A stretch of DNA of 51,823 nt from Collinsella aerofaciens. Lineage in GTDB: Bacteria > Actinomycetota > Coriobacteriia > Coriobacteriales > Coriobacteriaceae. A model generated the notes under the pieces. That model searched no databases and was not told the DNA's origin. It saw only the letters and a list, made by a program, of their open reading frames with translations. The position numbers and the translations under genes were made by a program. This document shows positions 24,190 to 34,700 of the stretch, piece after piece. How positions within the stretch are numbered: position 1 is the stretch's first letter; each line of letters begins with the position of its first letter. Location: positions 1 through 51,823 of the forward strand of contig RQCP01000063.1 of assembly GCA_008668235.1 (NCBI GenBank). Reading direction: 5' to 3'.

Positions 24190-26616
24190 ATGAATAAGAT
24201 CTTCGACAACAAGCAGGAGTTTACCGAGCTCTATCGCGATGCCGTCATGAGCATTAGCGGCAAGAGCATCGAGGCCGCCAGCGACCTCGACCGCTTTAAC
24301 GCCCTGGCCAAGCTCGTGGCCGAGAAGGCACGCACCGTTGCCACCAAGAGTGACGCCCGCGCCAAGGCCGAGGGCAAGAAGCGCGTGTACTACTTCTCGA
24401 TCGAGTTTTTGATCGGCCGCCTGCTCGACAACTACCTGCTCAACTTTGGCGTGCGCGACATGGTCGCCGAGGCGCTCGACGACATGGGCTTTGACCTGTC
24501 CGTCATCGAGAACCAGGAGCCCGATCCGGCGCTGGGCAACGGTGGCCTGGGCCGTCTGGCCGCATGCTTCCTGGATTCCATGGCAGCCGAGGGCATTGCC
24601 GGCTACGGCAACGGCATGCGCTACCGCTACGGCCTGTTTAAGCAGGAGATCGTCAACGGCAGCCAGGTCGAGGCCACCGACGAGTGGCTCACCCACGGCT
24701 ATCCCTGGGAGGTCCGTCGTCAGGACAAGGCCGTGACCATTAAGTTTGGTGGCCACGTCGAGGGCTTTGAGGAGAACGGCCGCACGTTCTACCGCACGGT
24801 GGACACGCAGGACATTCTGGCCGTTCCCTATGACATCCCTGTTGTGGGCTATGCCGGCGAGACCGTCAACAAGCTGCGCGTCTGGGCCGCCGAGCCGGTC
24901 GAAGAGCACTTCGATCTGGAGGCCTTCAACCGCGGTGACTATGCCCTGGCCGATGCCGAGCGCGCCGAGGCCGAGGCCATCAGCGCCATCCTCTACCCCA
25001 ACGACGCCGGCGAGCACGGCCGTCTGCTGCGCCTGAAGCAGGAGTACCTGTTTGTATCGGCCGGCATCTACAGCCTGCTCGACACCTTTGAGAAGGAGCA
25101 CGGCGCAAACTGGGAGCTGCTGCCGCAGTTTGTGGCCATCCACACCAACGACACGCACCCCGCCATGTGCGGCCCCGAGCTCATGCGTATCCTCATCGAC
25201 GAGAAGAAGCTCGAGTGGGATGACGCCTGGAACATCGTGACGCAGGTCGTGAGCTACACCAACCACACCATCCTGCCCGAGGCTCTGGAGAAGTGGCCCA
25301 TCGGCACGTTCTCCAAGCTCCTCCCCCGCGTGTACCAGATTATCGACGAGATCAGCCGTCGTTGGCACGAGTCGTTCGACACCACGCAGGAGGGCTGGCA
25401 GGAGCGTCTGCGCCAGACCGCCATTCTGTGGGACGGCGAGATTCGCATGGCCAACCTGTCCGTGATCTGCAGCCACAGCGTCAACGGCGTGGCCAAGATC
25501 CACTCCGACATCATCAAGAACATCGTGCTCAAGGACTTCTATGCCCTGACGCCCGAGAAGTTCAACAACAAGACCAACGGCATCTCGCACCGTCGCTTCT
25601 TTGCCGAGGCCAACCCCACCTACGCCAAGCTCGTGACCGAGGCCATTGGCGATGGCTGGCTCAAGGACGCCTTTGAGCTGGAGAAGCTTAAAGGTTTCCA
25701 GAACGACACCGAGTTCCTGAAGGCCGTGGGTGCCTCCAAGCGTGCCAACAAGGAACGCCTGGCCGCCTACGTCAAGGCCGAGACCGGTCTGGTCATTGAC
25801 CCCAACACCATCTTCGATGTTCAGGTAAAGCGCTTCCATGCCTATAAGCGCCAGCTCATGAACATCATGAAGGTGATGGACATCTACAACCGTCGCATCG
25901 CCGATCCCAACTTCCACGTGACGCCGACGACCTTCATCTTTAGCGGCAAGGCTGCCTCGAGCTACACCTTTGCCAAGGAGACCATCCGCCTCATTAACTC
26001 CGTGGCCGACGTCATCAACAACGACCCGCGCGTCAACGAGGTCATGAAGGTCTGCTTCATCCCCAACTTCCGTGTGAGCAACGCCCAGCTCATCTACCCT
26101 GCCGCCGAGATCTCGGAGCAGATCTCCACGGCCGGCAAGGAGGCCTCGGGTACGTCCAACATGAAGCTCATGATGAACGGCGCCATTACGCTGGGCACCC
26201 TCGACGGCGCCAACATCGAGATCGCCGACCTGGCCGGTCGCGAGAACGAGGCCATCTTTGGCCTGACCGCCCCCGAGGTCGAGCAGCTCTGGGCATCCAA
26301 CAGCTACTTTGCGTGGGATACCCTCAACGGCGACCGCGAGCGTCTGGGCCGCGTGATGGACGAGCTTAAGGACAACACCTTTGCGGGTCTTTCGGGCAAC
26401 TTCGAGAGCATCTACAACGAGCTCATGAACAACAACGACCCCGACCTGGTTATGGCCGACTTCCGCAGCTATGTGGATGCATGGGAAAAGCTTACCGGCA
26501 GCTACGGCGACCAGGAGACCTGGAACCGCAAGGCGCTGCTCAACACCGCCTCCTCCGGCTGGTTCTCAAGCGACCGCACCATTCGCGAGTACCGCGACGA
26601 GATCTGGCACGCGTAA
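24190..26616 (+). CDS. glgP: Glycogen/maltodextrin phosphorylase
   Basis: 808 residues, typical family length; AAAGGA lies 4 nt before the ATG. It releases glucose-1-phosphate from glycogen non-reducing ends. Visible signatures are the N-terminal YYFSIEFLIGRLLDNYLLN, GNGGLGRLAACFLDS, HTNDTHPAM, and the pyridoxal-phosphate lysine Lys659 in EASGTSNMKLMMNGA. Unlike GlgB and GlgA it has no basic tail. It is the second gene of the glg operon, followed 107 nt later by glgC. Confidence 0.96.
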   Translation: MNKIFDNKQEFTELYRDAVMSISGKSIEAASDLDRFNALAKLVAEKARTVATKSDARAKAEGKKRVYYFSIEFLIGRLLDNYLLNFGVRDMVAEALDDMGFDLSVIENQEPDPALGNGGLGRLAACFLDSMAAEGIAGYGNGMRYRYGLFKQEIVNGSQVEATDEWLTHGYPWEVRRQDKAVTIKFGGHVEGFEENGRTFYRTVDTQDILAVPYDIPVVGYAGETVNKLRVWAAEPVEEHFDLEAFNRGDYALADAERAEAEAISAILYPNDAGEHGRLLRLKQEYLFVSAGIYSLLDTFEKEHGANWELLPQFVAIHTNDTHPAMCGPELMRILIDEKKLEWDDAWNIVTQVVSYTNHTILPEALEKWPIGTFSKLLPRVYQIIDEISRRWHESFDTTQEGWQERLRQTAILWDGEIRMANLSVICSHSVNGVAKIHSDIIKNIVLKDFYALTPEKFNNKTNGISHRRFFAEANPTYAKLVTEAIGDGWLKDAFELEKLKGFQNDTEFLKAVGASKRANKERLAAYVKAETGLVIDPNTIFDVQVKRFHAYKRQLMNIMKVMDIYNRRIADPNFHVTPTTFIFSGKAASSYTFAKETIRLINSVADVINNDPRVNEVMKVCFIPNFRVSNAQLIYPAAEISEQISTAGKEASGTSNMKLMMNGAITLGTLDGANIEIADLAGRENEAIFGLTAPEVEQLWASNSYFAWDTLNGDRERLGRVMDELKDNTFAGLSGNFESIYNELMNNNDPDLVMADFRSYVDAWEKLTGSYGDQETWNRKALLNTASSGWFSSDRTIREYRDEIWHA

Positions 26617-26723
26617 AGGCGCGCGAGCTCCCTATGCCAGCACGGCATTACTCGACGGGCGCAACCACGCGCCGTGCCCGCCGCTAATGGGTTTAAGAAC
26701 ATCGATGACAGAAGGAGAAATCG

Positions 26724-27872
26724 ATGAGTAAGAAAGAATGCATCGCGATGCTCCTCGCAGGAGGACAGGGCAGCCGATTGGGGGCACTCACCCAAAAGAT
26801 CGCCAAGCCGGCGGTTAGCTTTGGTGGTAAGTTCCGCATTATCGACTTTTCGCTCTCCAACTGCTCCAACTCGGGCATCGACACGGTGGGCGTTCTGACG
26901 CAGTACCGCCCCTACCTGCTGCATGCGTATGTGGGCTCCGGCGAGGCTTGGGATCTGGACAGCCGTGACGGCGGCGTGTCGATCCTGCCGCCGTACGAGA
27001 CGCAGACCGGCGGCGCCTGGTATGCGGGCACGGCCGACGCCATTACGCAGAACCTCGACTACATCAAGGCCAACGACCCCAAGTACGTCCTGATTCTTTC
27101 GGGCGATCACCTGTATCGCATGGACTACCGCAAGATGCTCAAGACGCACATTGAGAACAACGCCGACCTCACGGTGAGCGTCATGCCCGTGCCGTGGGAG
27201 GAGGCCAGCCGCTTTGGCATCCTGACCACCGACCCCGAGGACGGCCGCATCACCAAGTTCACCGAGAAGCCCGATAAGCCCGATTCGAATCTCGCGTCCA
27301 TGGGCATCTACATCTTCTCGGCCGACGTGCTGATCGAGGCGCTCGAGGAGGACGCTCTGGACCAGCGCTCGAGCCACGACTTTGGCAAGGACATCATCCC
27401 CAAGCTGCTCGGCGAGGGCAAGCGCCTGTACAGCTACGAGTTCCACGGCTTTTGGAAGGACGTCGGCACCATCGCCAGCTTCCACGAGACCTCGATGGAC
27501 CTGCTGGGCAACAACCCCGAGTTCGATCTGTTTGACAAGCACTTCCCCATCATGTCCAACATCACCACGCGTCCGCCGCACTACATTGGCCCGGATGGTC
27601 GCCTGGACGACTGCCTGGTCTCCAACGGCTGCAAGATCTACGGTACCGCTCGCCACTCGATCCTTTCGACCGATGTCATCATCGAGGAGCGCGCCGTGGT
27701 CGAGGACTCCGTGCTGCTGCCGGGTGCGCACGTTAAGAGCGGCGCGCACATCTGCCGCGCTATTTTGGGCGAGAACTCCACGGTCGAAGAGGGCGTGAAG
27801 CTCGGCTCTGTCGATACCACCAAGGATACGGCCGTCGTTGGAAATGACGTCGTTATCGGGAAGGGGGAATGA
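26724..27872 (+). CDS. glgC: Glucose-1-phosphate adenylyltransferase, catalytic subunit
   Basis: 382 residues with AGGAG before the ATG. It makes ADP-glucose from glucose-1-phosphate and ATP, the committed step of glycogen synthesis. N-terminal nucleotidyltransferase motif AGGQGSRLGALTQKIAKPAV, GTADAI (substrate region), SGDHLYRMDY, the sugar-phosphate site RITKFTEKPDKP, and a C-terminal left-handed beta-helix with hexapeptide repeats. glgD starts 4 nt after the stop, consistent with a GlgC-GlgD heterotetramer. Confidence 0.96.
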   Translation: MSKKECIAMLLAGGQGSRLGALTQKIAKPAVSFGGKFRIIDFSLSNCSNSGIDTVGVLTQYRPYLLHAYVGSGEAWDLDSRDGGVSILPPYETQTGGAWYAGTADAITQNLDYIKANDPKYVLILSGDHLYRMDYRKMLKTHIENNADLTVSVMPVPWEEASRFGILTTDPEDGRITKFTEKPDKPDSNLASMGIYIFSADVLIEALEEDALDQRSSHDFGKDIIPKLLGEGKRLYSYEFHGFWKDVGTIASFHETSMDLLGNNPEFDLFDKHFPIMSNITTRPPHYIGPDGRLDDCLVSNGCKIYGTARHSILSTDVIIEERAVVEDSVLLPGAHVKSGAHICRAILGENSTVEEGVKLGSVDTTKDTAVVGNDVVIGKGE

Positions 27873-27876
27873 TCCG

Positions 27877-29004
27877 ATGATCAATCGCAAGGCCATCGGT
27901 TATATCACCGCTAACTACTCTTCGACCTACGGCAGCGTGCTGCTCAAGGACCGCCCCATCGCGTCCGTTCCGTTTTTGGGCCGCTACCGCCTGATCGACT
28001 TCCCGCTGTCCAACATGATGAATGCCGGCATCAAGACCGTCGGTGTCGTCATGCCGGGCAACTATCGCTCGCTGATCGACCATGTGGGCTCGGGCAAGGA
28101 CTGGGGCCTGGACCGCAAGAAGGGCGGCCTGTTCATGGTGCCCGGCAACGCGTATGGCACCACCAAGGGCGGCATGCGCTTCCTGCTGCGCGACATCATT
28201 TCCAACAAGACGCTGTTCCAGCGCTCGGACAAGCCCTATGTTGTGATGATGGGCACCAACATCATCTTTAACATGGACCTCAACACCATCATCGAGGCGC
28301 ACGAGAACTCCGGTGCCCAGATGACCGTGGTGTACTGCAAGGCCACGCGCAACGTAGATGACGAGACCAAGCTGCAGATCAACGAGAACGGCCGTCTGAC
28401 GGGCGTCAGCGCCGGCGTCGTGTATGGCGACAACGCGTCTATGGACTGCTGCATCGTCAACCGCGAGACGCTGCTCGAGATCATCGACCACTACCAGGCC
28501 GCCGACTATCTGGACCTGCTCGAGGCACTACAGGGCGACTTTGGCAACATCGACGTGTGCAGCTACGAGTACAAGGGCGAGGTCGTGGGCGTGTTTAGCG
28601 AGAAGTCGCTGTATCGTCGCAGCATGGACCTGCTCGACCAGACCGTGGCCGACCATCTCTTTGACCCCGAGCGCCCGATTCTGACCAAGGCTCACGACGT
28701 GCCGCCTTCGCGCTATGCGACCGGCAGCCACGCCTGCAACTCGATCATCTCGGCCGGCTGCATCATCAAGGGCACCGTGCGCAACTCGATCCTGTCGCGC
28801 GGCGTTGTGGTTGAGGAAGGCGCCTCGGTGACCAATTCGATCATCAACCAGAGCTGCGTCATCAAGAGCGGCGCCCGCGTTGAGAATGCAATCCTGGACA
28901 AGAACAACGTGGTTCCCACCAACACCGAGCTTCGCGGCACGCCCGAGAACATCCTGGTGCTGGGAAAGGCCCCGTTAACTTCTGATATCACCAACGCGAG
29001 CTAG
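27877..29004 (+). CDS. glgD: GlgD subunit of glucose-1-phosphate adenylyltransferase
   Basis: 375 residues from ATG 27877; the frame opens earlier inside glgC but MINRKAIGYITANYSS is the family N-terminus. Homologous to GlgC, but the GGxGxRL loop is replaced by ITANYSSTYGSVL, so it is regulatory rather than catalytic, as in Bacillus and clostridial enzymes. The C-terminal beta-helix (NSIISAGCIIKGTVRNSIL) is present. Expected to pair with GlgC. Confidence 0.93.
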   Translation: MINRKAIGYITANYSSTYGSVLLKDRPIASVPFLGRYRLIDFPLSNMMNAGIKTVGVVMPGNYRSLIDHVGSGKDWGLDRKKGGLFMVPGNAYGTTKGGMRFLLRDIISNKTLFQRSDKPYVVMMGTNIIFNMDLNTIIEAHENSGAQMTVVYCKATRNVDDETKLQINENGRLTGVSAGVVYGDNASMDCCIVNRETLLEIIDHYQAADYLDLLEALQGDFGNIDVCSYEYKGEVVGVFSEKSLYRRSMDLLDQTVADHLFDPERPILTKAHDVPPSRYATGSHACNSIISAGCIIKGTVRNSILSRGVVVEEGASVTNSIINQSCVIKSGARVENAILDKNNVVPTNTELRGTPENILVLGKAPLTSDITNAS

Positions 29005-29036
29005 CTTTGGCACCGCAACATCGCTCGTAACACGTA

Positions 29037-29070
29037 GAATAGCCGCCCGGTTTGCGCCAGGCGGCTATTC
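29037..29070 (+). terminator. Hairpin between glgD and glgA
   Basis: GAATAGCCGCC and GGCGGCTATTC form a perfect 11-bp stem with a 12-nt loop. It ends 25 nt before the glgA start and lacks a strong T-run, so it may be a weak terminator, an RNA stability element or an attenuator lowering glgA expression. Confidence 0.55.
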
Positions 29071-29094
29071 TCGAATTGCAACATGGGAGACAAT

Positions 29095-31344
29095 ATGGCA
29101 GATTCCAGCAAAAAGATGCAGATCGTGTTTGCCTCGGCCGAGTGTGCACCGTTTGTAAAGACCGGTGGCCTGGGTGACGTGGCGGGCTCGCTGCCTGCGG
29201 CGCTTGTGCGCGCCGGCGCCGAGGTCATCGTGATGGTGCCCAAGTACGCCACCATCAAGGACGAGTACAAGGCGCAGATGGAGCACTTCTCCGACTTTTA
29301 CGTGAGCCTGGGCTGGCGCAACGAGTACTGCGGGCTCGAGAAGCTCGAGCACGACGGCGTCACCTATATGTTCATCGACAACGAGCGCTACTTTGCGCGC
29401 GACTATCCGTACGGCTTCTTTGACGACGGCGAGCGCTTCGCGTTCTTCTCCAAGGCCATCACCGAAAGCCTGCAGCACCTGCCGGCCGGCTTTGAGTGCG
29501 ACATCCTGCACTGCAACGACTGGCAGACGGCACTGGCGCCCGTGTTCTTGCGCGAATTCTACCAGGGCCTGCCGCTGTATGACCGCGTCAAGACCGTTTT
29601 CTCGATCCACAACGTGGCGTTCCAGGGTCAGTTTAGCGACACCGTGATGGAGGACATCCTTGGTGTGGCGCATATTCCGGCGGCTGCCTCGCAGCTGCGT
29701 TGCGACGCCTGCAGCATCAACTACATGCTGGGCGCGCTGCGCTATGCCGACGCCATCACTACGGTGAGCCCCACCTATGCCAACGAGATCCAGACGCCCG
29801 AGTTTGGCGAGGGCCTGGACGGCGTGCTGCGCGAGCGTTCGTACGCGCTGCAGGGCATCCTCAACGGCATTGACGTGGCGGGCTTTGACCCGGCGACCGA
29901 CAAGCGCATTGCCGCCAACTACACGGTCGAAGACCGTTCCGGCAAGGCCGTGTGCAAGGCCAAGCTGCAGGAAGAGCTAGGGCTCGAGGTGCGTGACGAC
30001 CGTCCGCTTATGGTCATGGTCACGCGCCTGACGCGCCAGAAGGGCATGGACCTGGTCATGTACGCGCTCGACCGCATTCTGGCCGGCGGCGTGCAGGTGG
30101 CGGTGCTGGGCACCGGCGACCGCGACTACGAGGACGGCCTGCGCTATTTCCAGGACAAGTACCCCGGCACCATGGCCGCACGCATCGAGTTCGATCCTGC
30201 GCTGTCGCAGCGCATGTACGCCGCCGCCGACATGTTCCTGATGCCGTCGAAGTTTGAGCCCTGCGGCCTGTCGCAGATTATCGCCATGCGTTACGGCACG
30301 CTGCCCATCGTGCGCGAGACCGGTGGCCTGAAGGACACCGTGCAGCCGTACAACGAGTTTACCGGCGAGGGCACGGGCTTCTCGTTTAGCAACTTTAACG
30401 GTGACGAGATGGGCGACGCCGTGTTCCGCGCGGCGCGTCTGTTCTGGGATAACCGCGAGGCCTGGAACCAGCTGGTCACGCAGGCCATGAGCCAGGACTT
30501 TAGCTGGACACGCTCGGCCGATAAGTATCTGGACCTGTACTTCTTTATGCACCCGGAGATTGAGAGGCCGGCGGCGGTTGTGGAGGCTGCGGCTGAGCCC
30601 AAGGCCGAGCCGGTTGCTGCTGAGGAGCCCAAGGCCGAGGTAAAGCCCGCGGCTAAGTCTGCCGCCAAGAAGACAACGACCCGCAAGATGACAGCTAAGA
30701 AGGCAACGACCACGAAGGCCGCTGCGAGCAAGACCACCGCTGCTAAGACAACTACTCCCAAAGCAACGACCACACGCAAGCGCACCACCGCCGCTGCCAA
30801 GAAGGCAGCCGAGGCCGAGGCCGCTCCCGAGGTAAAGGACAAGGCCGCTCCCGAGGTAAAGGACGAGGCCGCTCCCGAGGTAAAGGACGCGGCCGCCGCC
30901 GAAACTAAGCCTGCAGCAAAGGCTCCGGCCAAAACTGCTGCCAAGAAGACGACTGCGACCAAGACCAAGACCACGACCAAGACCGCCAAGAAGGCCGCGG
31001 CTACGAAGTCGACGACGACCAAGGCTGCTACGACGAAGGCCACCGCAAAGACGACCCCGAAGGCTACCGCAAAGCCCGCCGTCAAGATCGAGGAGACGCC
31101 CGCCGAGCCCAAGACCGAGGCAGCTGTCGAGGCCAAGCCGACCGCCAAGTCCACCGCGCGCAAGCGCGCCACGACGACGGCCAAGAAGACCACGCCCAAG
31201 GCCGCTGCTCCCAAGGAGGAGGCTAAGGCAAAGACCGAGTCCGCCAAGGAGGCCCCGGTCTCCCCCGCCGCTCCGGCCGAGGAAAAGGCTCCTACCAAGA
31301 AGATCTCCGTCCGCAAGGCTACGGCCGCCCGCAAGCGCCGCTAA
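29095..31344 (+). CDS. glgA: Glycogen synthase (ADP-glucose) with ~255-residue histone-H1-like tail
   Basis: 749 residues from ATG 29095 (GGGAG at 5 nt); ATG 29083 is the alternative. GT5 family: ADP-glucose site KTGGLGDVAGSLP near the N-terminus, HCNDWQTAL, VTRLTRQKGMDLV and the SKFEPCGLSQIIAMRYGTLP region with the catalytic glutamate pair. The catalytic part ends around residue 490 (LYFFMHPEIERP), the normal size for GlgA. The rest is a low-complexity tail rich in Lys, Ala, Thr, Pro and Glu, with an acidic stretch holding three 8-residue repeats near 575-600. It may bind polyanions, anchor the enzyme to DNA or granules, or act as an entropic bristle; none is shown. Confidence 0.95.
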   Translation: MADSSKKMQIVFASAECAPFVKTGGLGDVAGSLPAALVRAGAEVIVMVPKYATIKDEYKAQMEHFSDFYVSLGWRNEYCGLEKLEHDGVTYMFIDNERYFARDYPYGFFDDGERFAFFSKAITESLQHLPAGFECDILHCNDWQTALAPVFLREFYQGLPLYDRVKTVFSIHNVAFQGQFSDTVMEDILGVAHIPAAASQLRCDACSINYMLGALRYADAITTVSPTYANEIQTPEFGEGLDGVLRERSYALQGILNGIDVAGFDPATDKRIAANYTVEDRSGKAVCKAKLQEELGLEVRDDRPLMVMVTRLTRQKGMDLVMYALDRILAGGVQVAVLGTGDRDYEDGLRYFQDKYPGTMAARIEFDPALSQRMYAAADMFLMPSKFEPCGLSQIIAMRYGTLPIVRETGGLKDTVQPYNEFTGEGTGFSFSNFNGDEMGDAVFRAARLFWDNREAWNQLVTQAMSQDFSWTRSADKYLDLYFFMHPEIERPAAVVEAAAEPKAEPVAAEEPKAEVKPAAKSAAKKTTTRKMTAKKATTTKAAASKTTAAKTTTPKATTTRKRTTAAAKKAAEAEAAPEVKDKAAPEVKDEAAPEVKDAAAAETKPAAKAPAKTAAKKTTATKTKTTTKTAKKAAATKSTTTKAATTKATAKTTPKATAKPAVKIEETPAEPKTEAAVEAKPTAKSTARKRATTTAKKTTPKAAAPKEEAKAKTESAKEAPVSPAAPAEEKAPTKKISVRKATAARKRR
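30817..30888 (+). repeat. Three tandem 24-bp repeats in the GlgA tail
   Basis: Units 30817-30840, 30841-30864 and 30865-30888 differ only at the first codon position (GAG, AAG, GAG) and encode (E/K)AAPEVKD three times. In-frame units could change copy number by slippage. Confidence 0.9.
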
Positions 31345-31370
31345 TCCTAACGATTAAAACTTAATCCTCA

Positions 31371-31410
31371 ACGCAAAAGAGGCGCCCCAACCAGGCGCCC
31401 TCTTTTGCGT
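31371..31410 (+). terminator. Terminator of the glg operon
   Basis: ACGCAAAAGAG-GCGCC pairs with GGCGCCCTCTTTTGCGT around a short loop, 27 nt after the glgA stop. The A-rich and T-rich arms could work in both directions. Confidence 0.85.
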
Positions 31411-31435
31411 TGAACTTCTCTATTAAACAAAGGGC

Positions 31436-31567
31436 CGGTTTACTACGACAAAATGGCTACGGCCGACCACAGCGAGTAATCTAAAAAATTGGCAACGCTT
31501 CTACCTGCGGTTTTAATATCACCAAAATGACCGTGGTTAAGATCATTCAATTCGTCGTAGTAAACCG
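31436..31567. promoter_or_regulatory. Distant inverted operator pair upstream of the GH13-GH77 gene
   Basis: A 14-bp word at 31436-31449 (CGGTTTACTACGAC) recurs as its exact reverse complement at 31554-31567, 104 nt apart. Spaced identical sites suit a repressor that loops DNA. The whole region 31411-31774 is AT-rich and non-coding; it also holds TGGTAAAAC at 31633-31641 and TGGTAAAC at 31668-31675. Confidence 0.5.
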
Positions 31568-31774
31568 AAGTACTTTTGTTTGGCTAAAAATAGTATCAGT
31601 CTAGGCTATTTCGGATATCGCGATAATTTGGATGGTAAAACGATTTTCTAGGACAACCGTTCGCCGATGGTAAACGGATGTTGTTTATACAGCCTGTGTA
31701 CAACAGATATACTTACATCTTGTGCGTAAAGCCCATGACCAGCAGACCATGATTCTATTGAACTGGACCGTACT

Positions 31775-34700
31775 ATGAGATTGATACACAACAGCCGTCT
31801 GCCGCAGTTTCGCACTCCGTTTGGCGCTGTGACCACAGGAACTACCCTTTCGCTCTCCGTGATTCTAGAGGATGCCGATCCCAACCAAGCAACGCTTACG
31901 CTGCGTACCTGGGTTGACGAGATCGGTGAGTCTCGGTATCCCATGACGCACGAGGGCGACGGCATATTTACTGTAGAGCTTAAGTGCACCGAGCCCTGTC
32001 TTATCTGGTACAGCTTTATCTGCAATATCGAGGGCCAGCCCGAGGTTCGTCTGGGCGCACCGCAGGGCCGTACCGGCGGCGAGGGCGTAACCTACGACTA
32101 CGCCGAGGTCCCGTCCTTCCAGATTACCGTCTACAAGCACCGCGAGAACCGTCCAGCTTGGTACGAGCAGGGCATGGTCTACCAGATCTTCCCCGACCGC
32201 TATGCCCGCGACGAAAACTGGCGCGAGCGCACGCTGGCTCAGGTCGAAAAGCCGCGCAACGGAATCCAGCGCCGCATGGTCGAGGACTGGAACGAGCCGC
32301 CCGTGTATGAGCGCGCCGAGGACGGCTCCATCAAAACCTGGGACTTCTACGGCGGCTCGCTCAAGGGTATCCAGGAAGACCTGCCCCGCATCGCCGAGCT
32401 GGGCTTTACGGCCATCTACCTCAACCCCATCTTTGAAGCCGCGAGCAACCACCGCTACGACACGGCCGACTACACCAAGATCGACCCGATCCTGGGCACC
32501 GAGCAGGACTTTACCGAGCTGTGCCAGGCAGCCGAGAAGCTCGGCATCTCCATCATCCTGGATGGCGTCTTCAACCACACGGGCGACGATTCGATCTACT
32601 TCAACCGCTACGGCAACTATCCTGGCGTGGGCGCGTGGCAGAGCGAGGATTCGCCGTGGCGCGATGCGTTTTATTTCCACGAGGACGGCTCGTACGACTG
32701 CTGGTGGGGCGTGGGTAACATGCCTGCCATCAATGAGAGCTCCGAGCTGGTACGCGAGCGGCTCCTGGGCAAGGACGGCGTGATCCGTAAATGGCTACGT
32801 GCCGGCGCTCATGGCTGGCGTCTAGACGTGGCCGACGAGCTTTCGGACGATTTCCTGACCGAGATCAAGAAGGCAGTACTTGCCGAAAAGCCCGACGCGC
32901 TGCTGCTCGGCGAGGTCTGGGAAGACGCCTCCAACAAAATCAGCTACGGCCATCTGCGTCGCTATCTACAAGGCTCCGAGCTCGACTCGGCTATGGATTA
33001 TCCCTTCCGCGACATGGTCATCGGCTTTTTGATGGGCTACAAGAACGCCTACCAGGCAGCCGAGGATATCGAAACCCTGCGCGAGAATTATCCGCGTGCG
33101 GCCCTCTCTTGCGCACTAAATCTGCTTTCGAGCCACGACCGTCCGCGCATTATCTCGGTGCTCGGCGGCGGCCCTGACGAGTCGCAGCTGCCCGAGTGCG
33201 AGCGCAGCAAATGGCGCCTGGACGAGAACTCGATGGGCCTGGCCAAGAGCCGTTTTTGGCTCGCGACACTCATGCAGATGACCTTCCCGGGTGTGCCCTC
33301 AATCTATTACGGCGATGAGTACGGCTTGGAGGGCCTGACCGATCCGGGCAATCGCCGCACGTTGCCTTTGAAGGAAGACCTGCACGACTTCGATACACTC
33401 GCCATCCTTAAAAACGCCTCGGCCGTGCGCCGTGCCCTGCCGTTTATGGTTGACGGCGATATCAAGGCCTTCGCGCTCAACGACGAGGTACTCGCCTACA
33501 CGCGCACCGGTAAAGACGGTGAGGCCGCGACGGTTATCATCAACCGCAGCTTGCGCAATTCACACCGCGTGACGATTCCGGCGCTCGACGAATGTGCGAG
33601 CGATGTGATTAGCGGTCACGAGTGCGAGATTCACAATGGCACCGTCACACTCGATCTGTATCCGCTGGGGTCGTCGATCATCTATCACCACGCCGAGCAG
33701 CGTCTGCAAGAGCCGCTCGATCACGGCGCGGGTGTCGTTTGTCACATCACCTCGGTACCGACCGACGATGGCAAGCCCGGCACAATCGGTGCGCCCACGC
33801 GTCGCTTTATCGACCACCTGGCCGCCATGGGCATGCGCTACTGGCAGGTCCTGCCCGTCAATCCTACGGACTTCTTCCGCTCCCCTTATGCCGGCCCTTC
33901 GGCCTTTGCAGGCAATATCGACCTGCTGCCCGAGAGCCACGAGGAGTTGGCTGCCGACTTCGTCACCTGGAAGACCCACGGCGGCGAGGATGCCGACCCG
34001 CTGTACACGGCGTTTAAACATCGCAACGCCGACTGGCTCGAGAAGTACTGCGTCTATATGGCCGTCAAAAAGTACTTTGAAGGCGAATCGCGCCACGATT
34101 GGCCGGCAGATGTTGCGCGCTACAACGAGCATCTGATCGATGATAAACGTTTCCACGACGAGGCAGAGCTGCAGGCTTACATGCAGTACCGCTTTGACCT
34201 GGCCTGGTGCGAGCTCATGAACTATGCACACAAGAAGGGCATCGAGGTCATCGGCGATATTCCTATGTACGTGTCCGACGATTCGGCAGATGCGTGGAGC
34301 GAACCCGAGAACTTCTGGCTGTCTGATACCGGTAAGGCAATCGAGATCTCCGGTGCGCCGCCCGACAACTTTGCGCCCGAGGGTCAGGTGTGGGGCAACC
34401 CGACGTTCCGCTGGGACCACATGAAGCAGAACGGCTATAGCTGGTGGATGGATCGCCTATGTCGTGCGTTCTCGCTCTACGACCGCGTGCGCCTGGATCA
34501 CTTCCTGGGCTTCCACAGCTACTTTAGTATTCCCGCGGGCAAGGCTTGCGCCGAAGGTCGCTGGCTGGCGGGTCCAGGCAAGGATCTGTTCCAGACTGCC
34601 TATGACGAGCTGGGGCCGCTCAACTTTATCGCAGAGGACTTGGGCTACCTGACGCCCGGTGTTCGCGCCATGGCTTCGACCTGTGGTTTCCCCGGTATGG

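Noticed and set aside
24070..25917. 615-codon frame antisense to glgP
   Set aside because: Low-complexity Leu/Val/Gly/Asp-rich shadow frame without family motifs or ribosome site.
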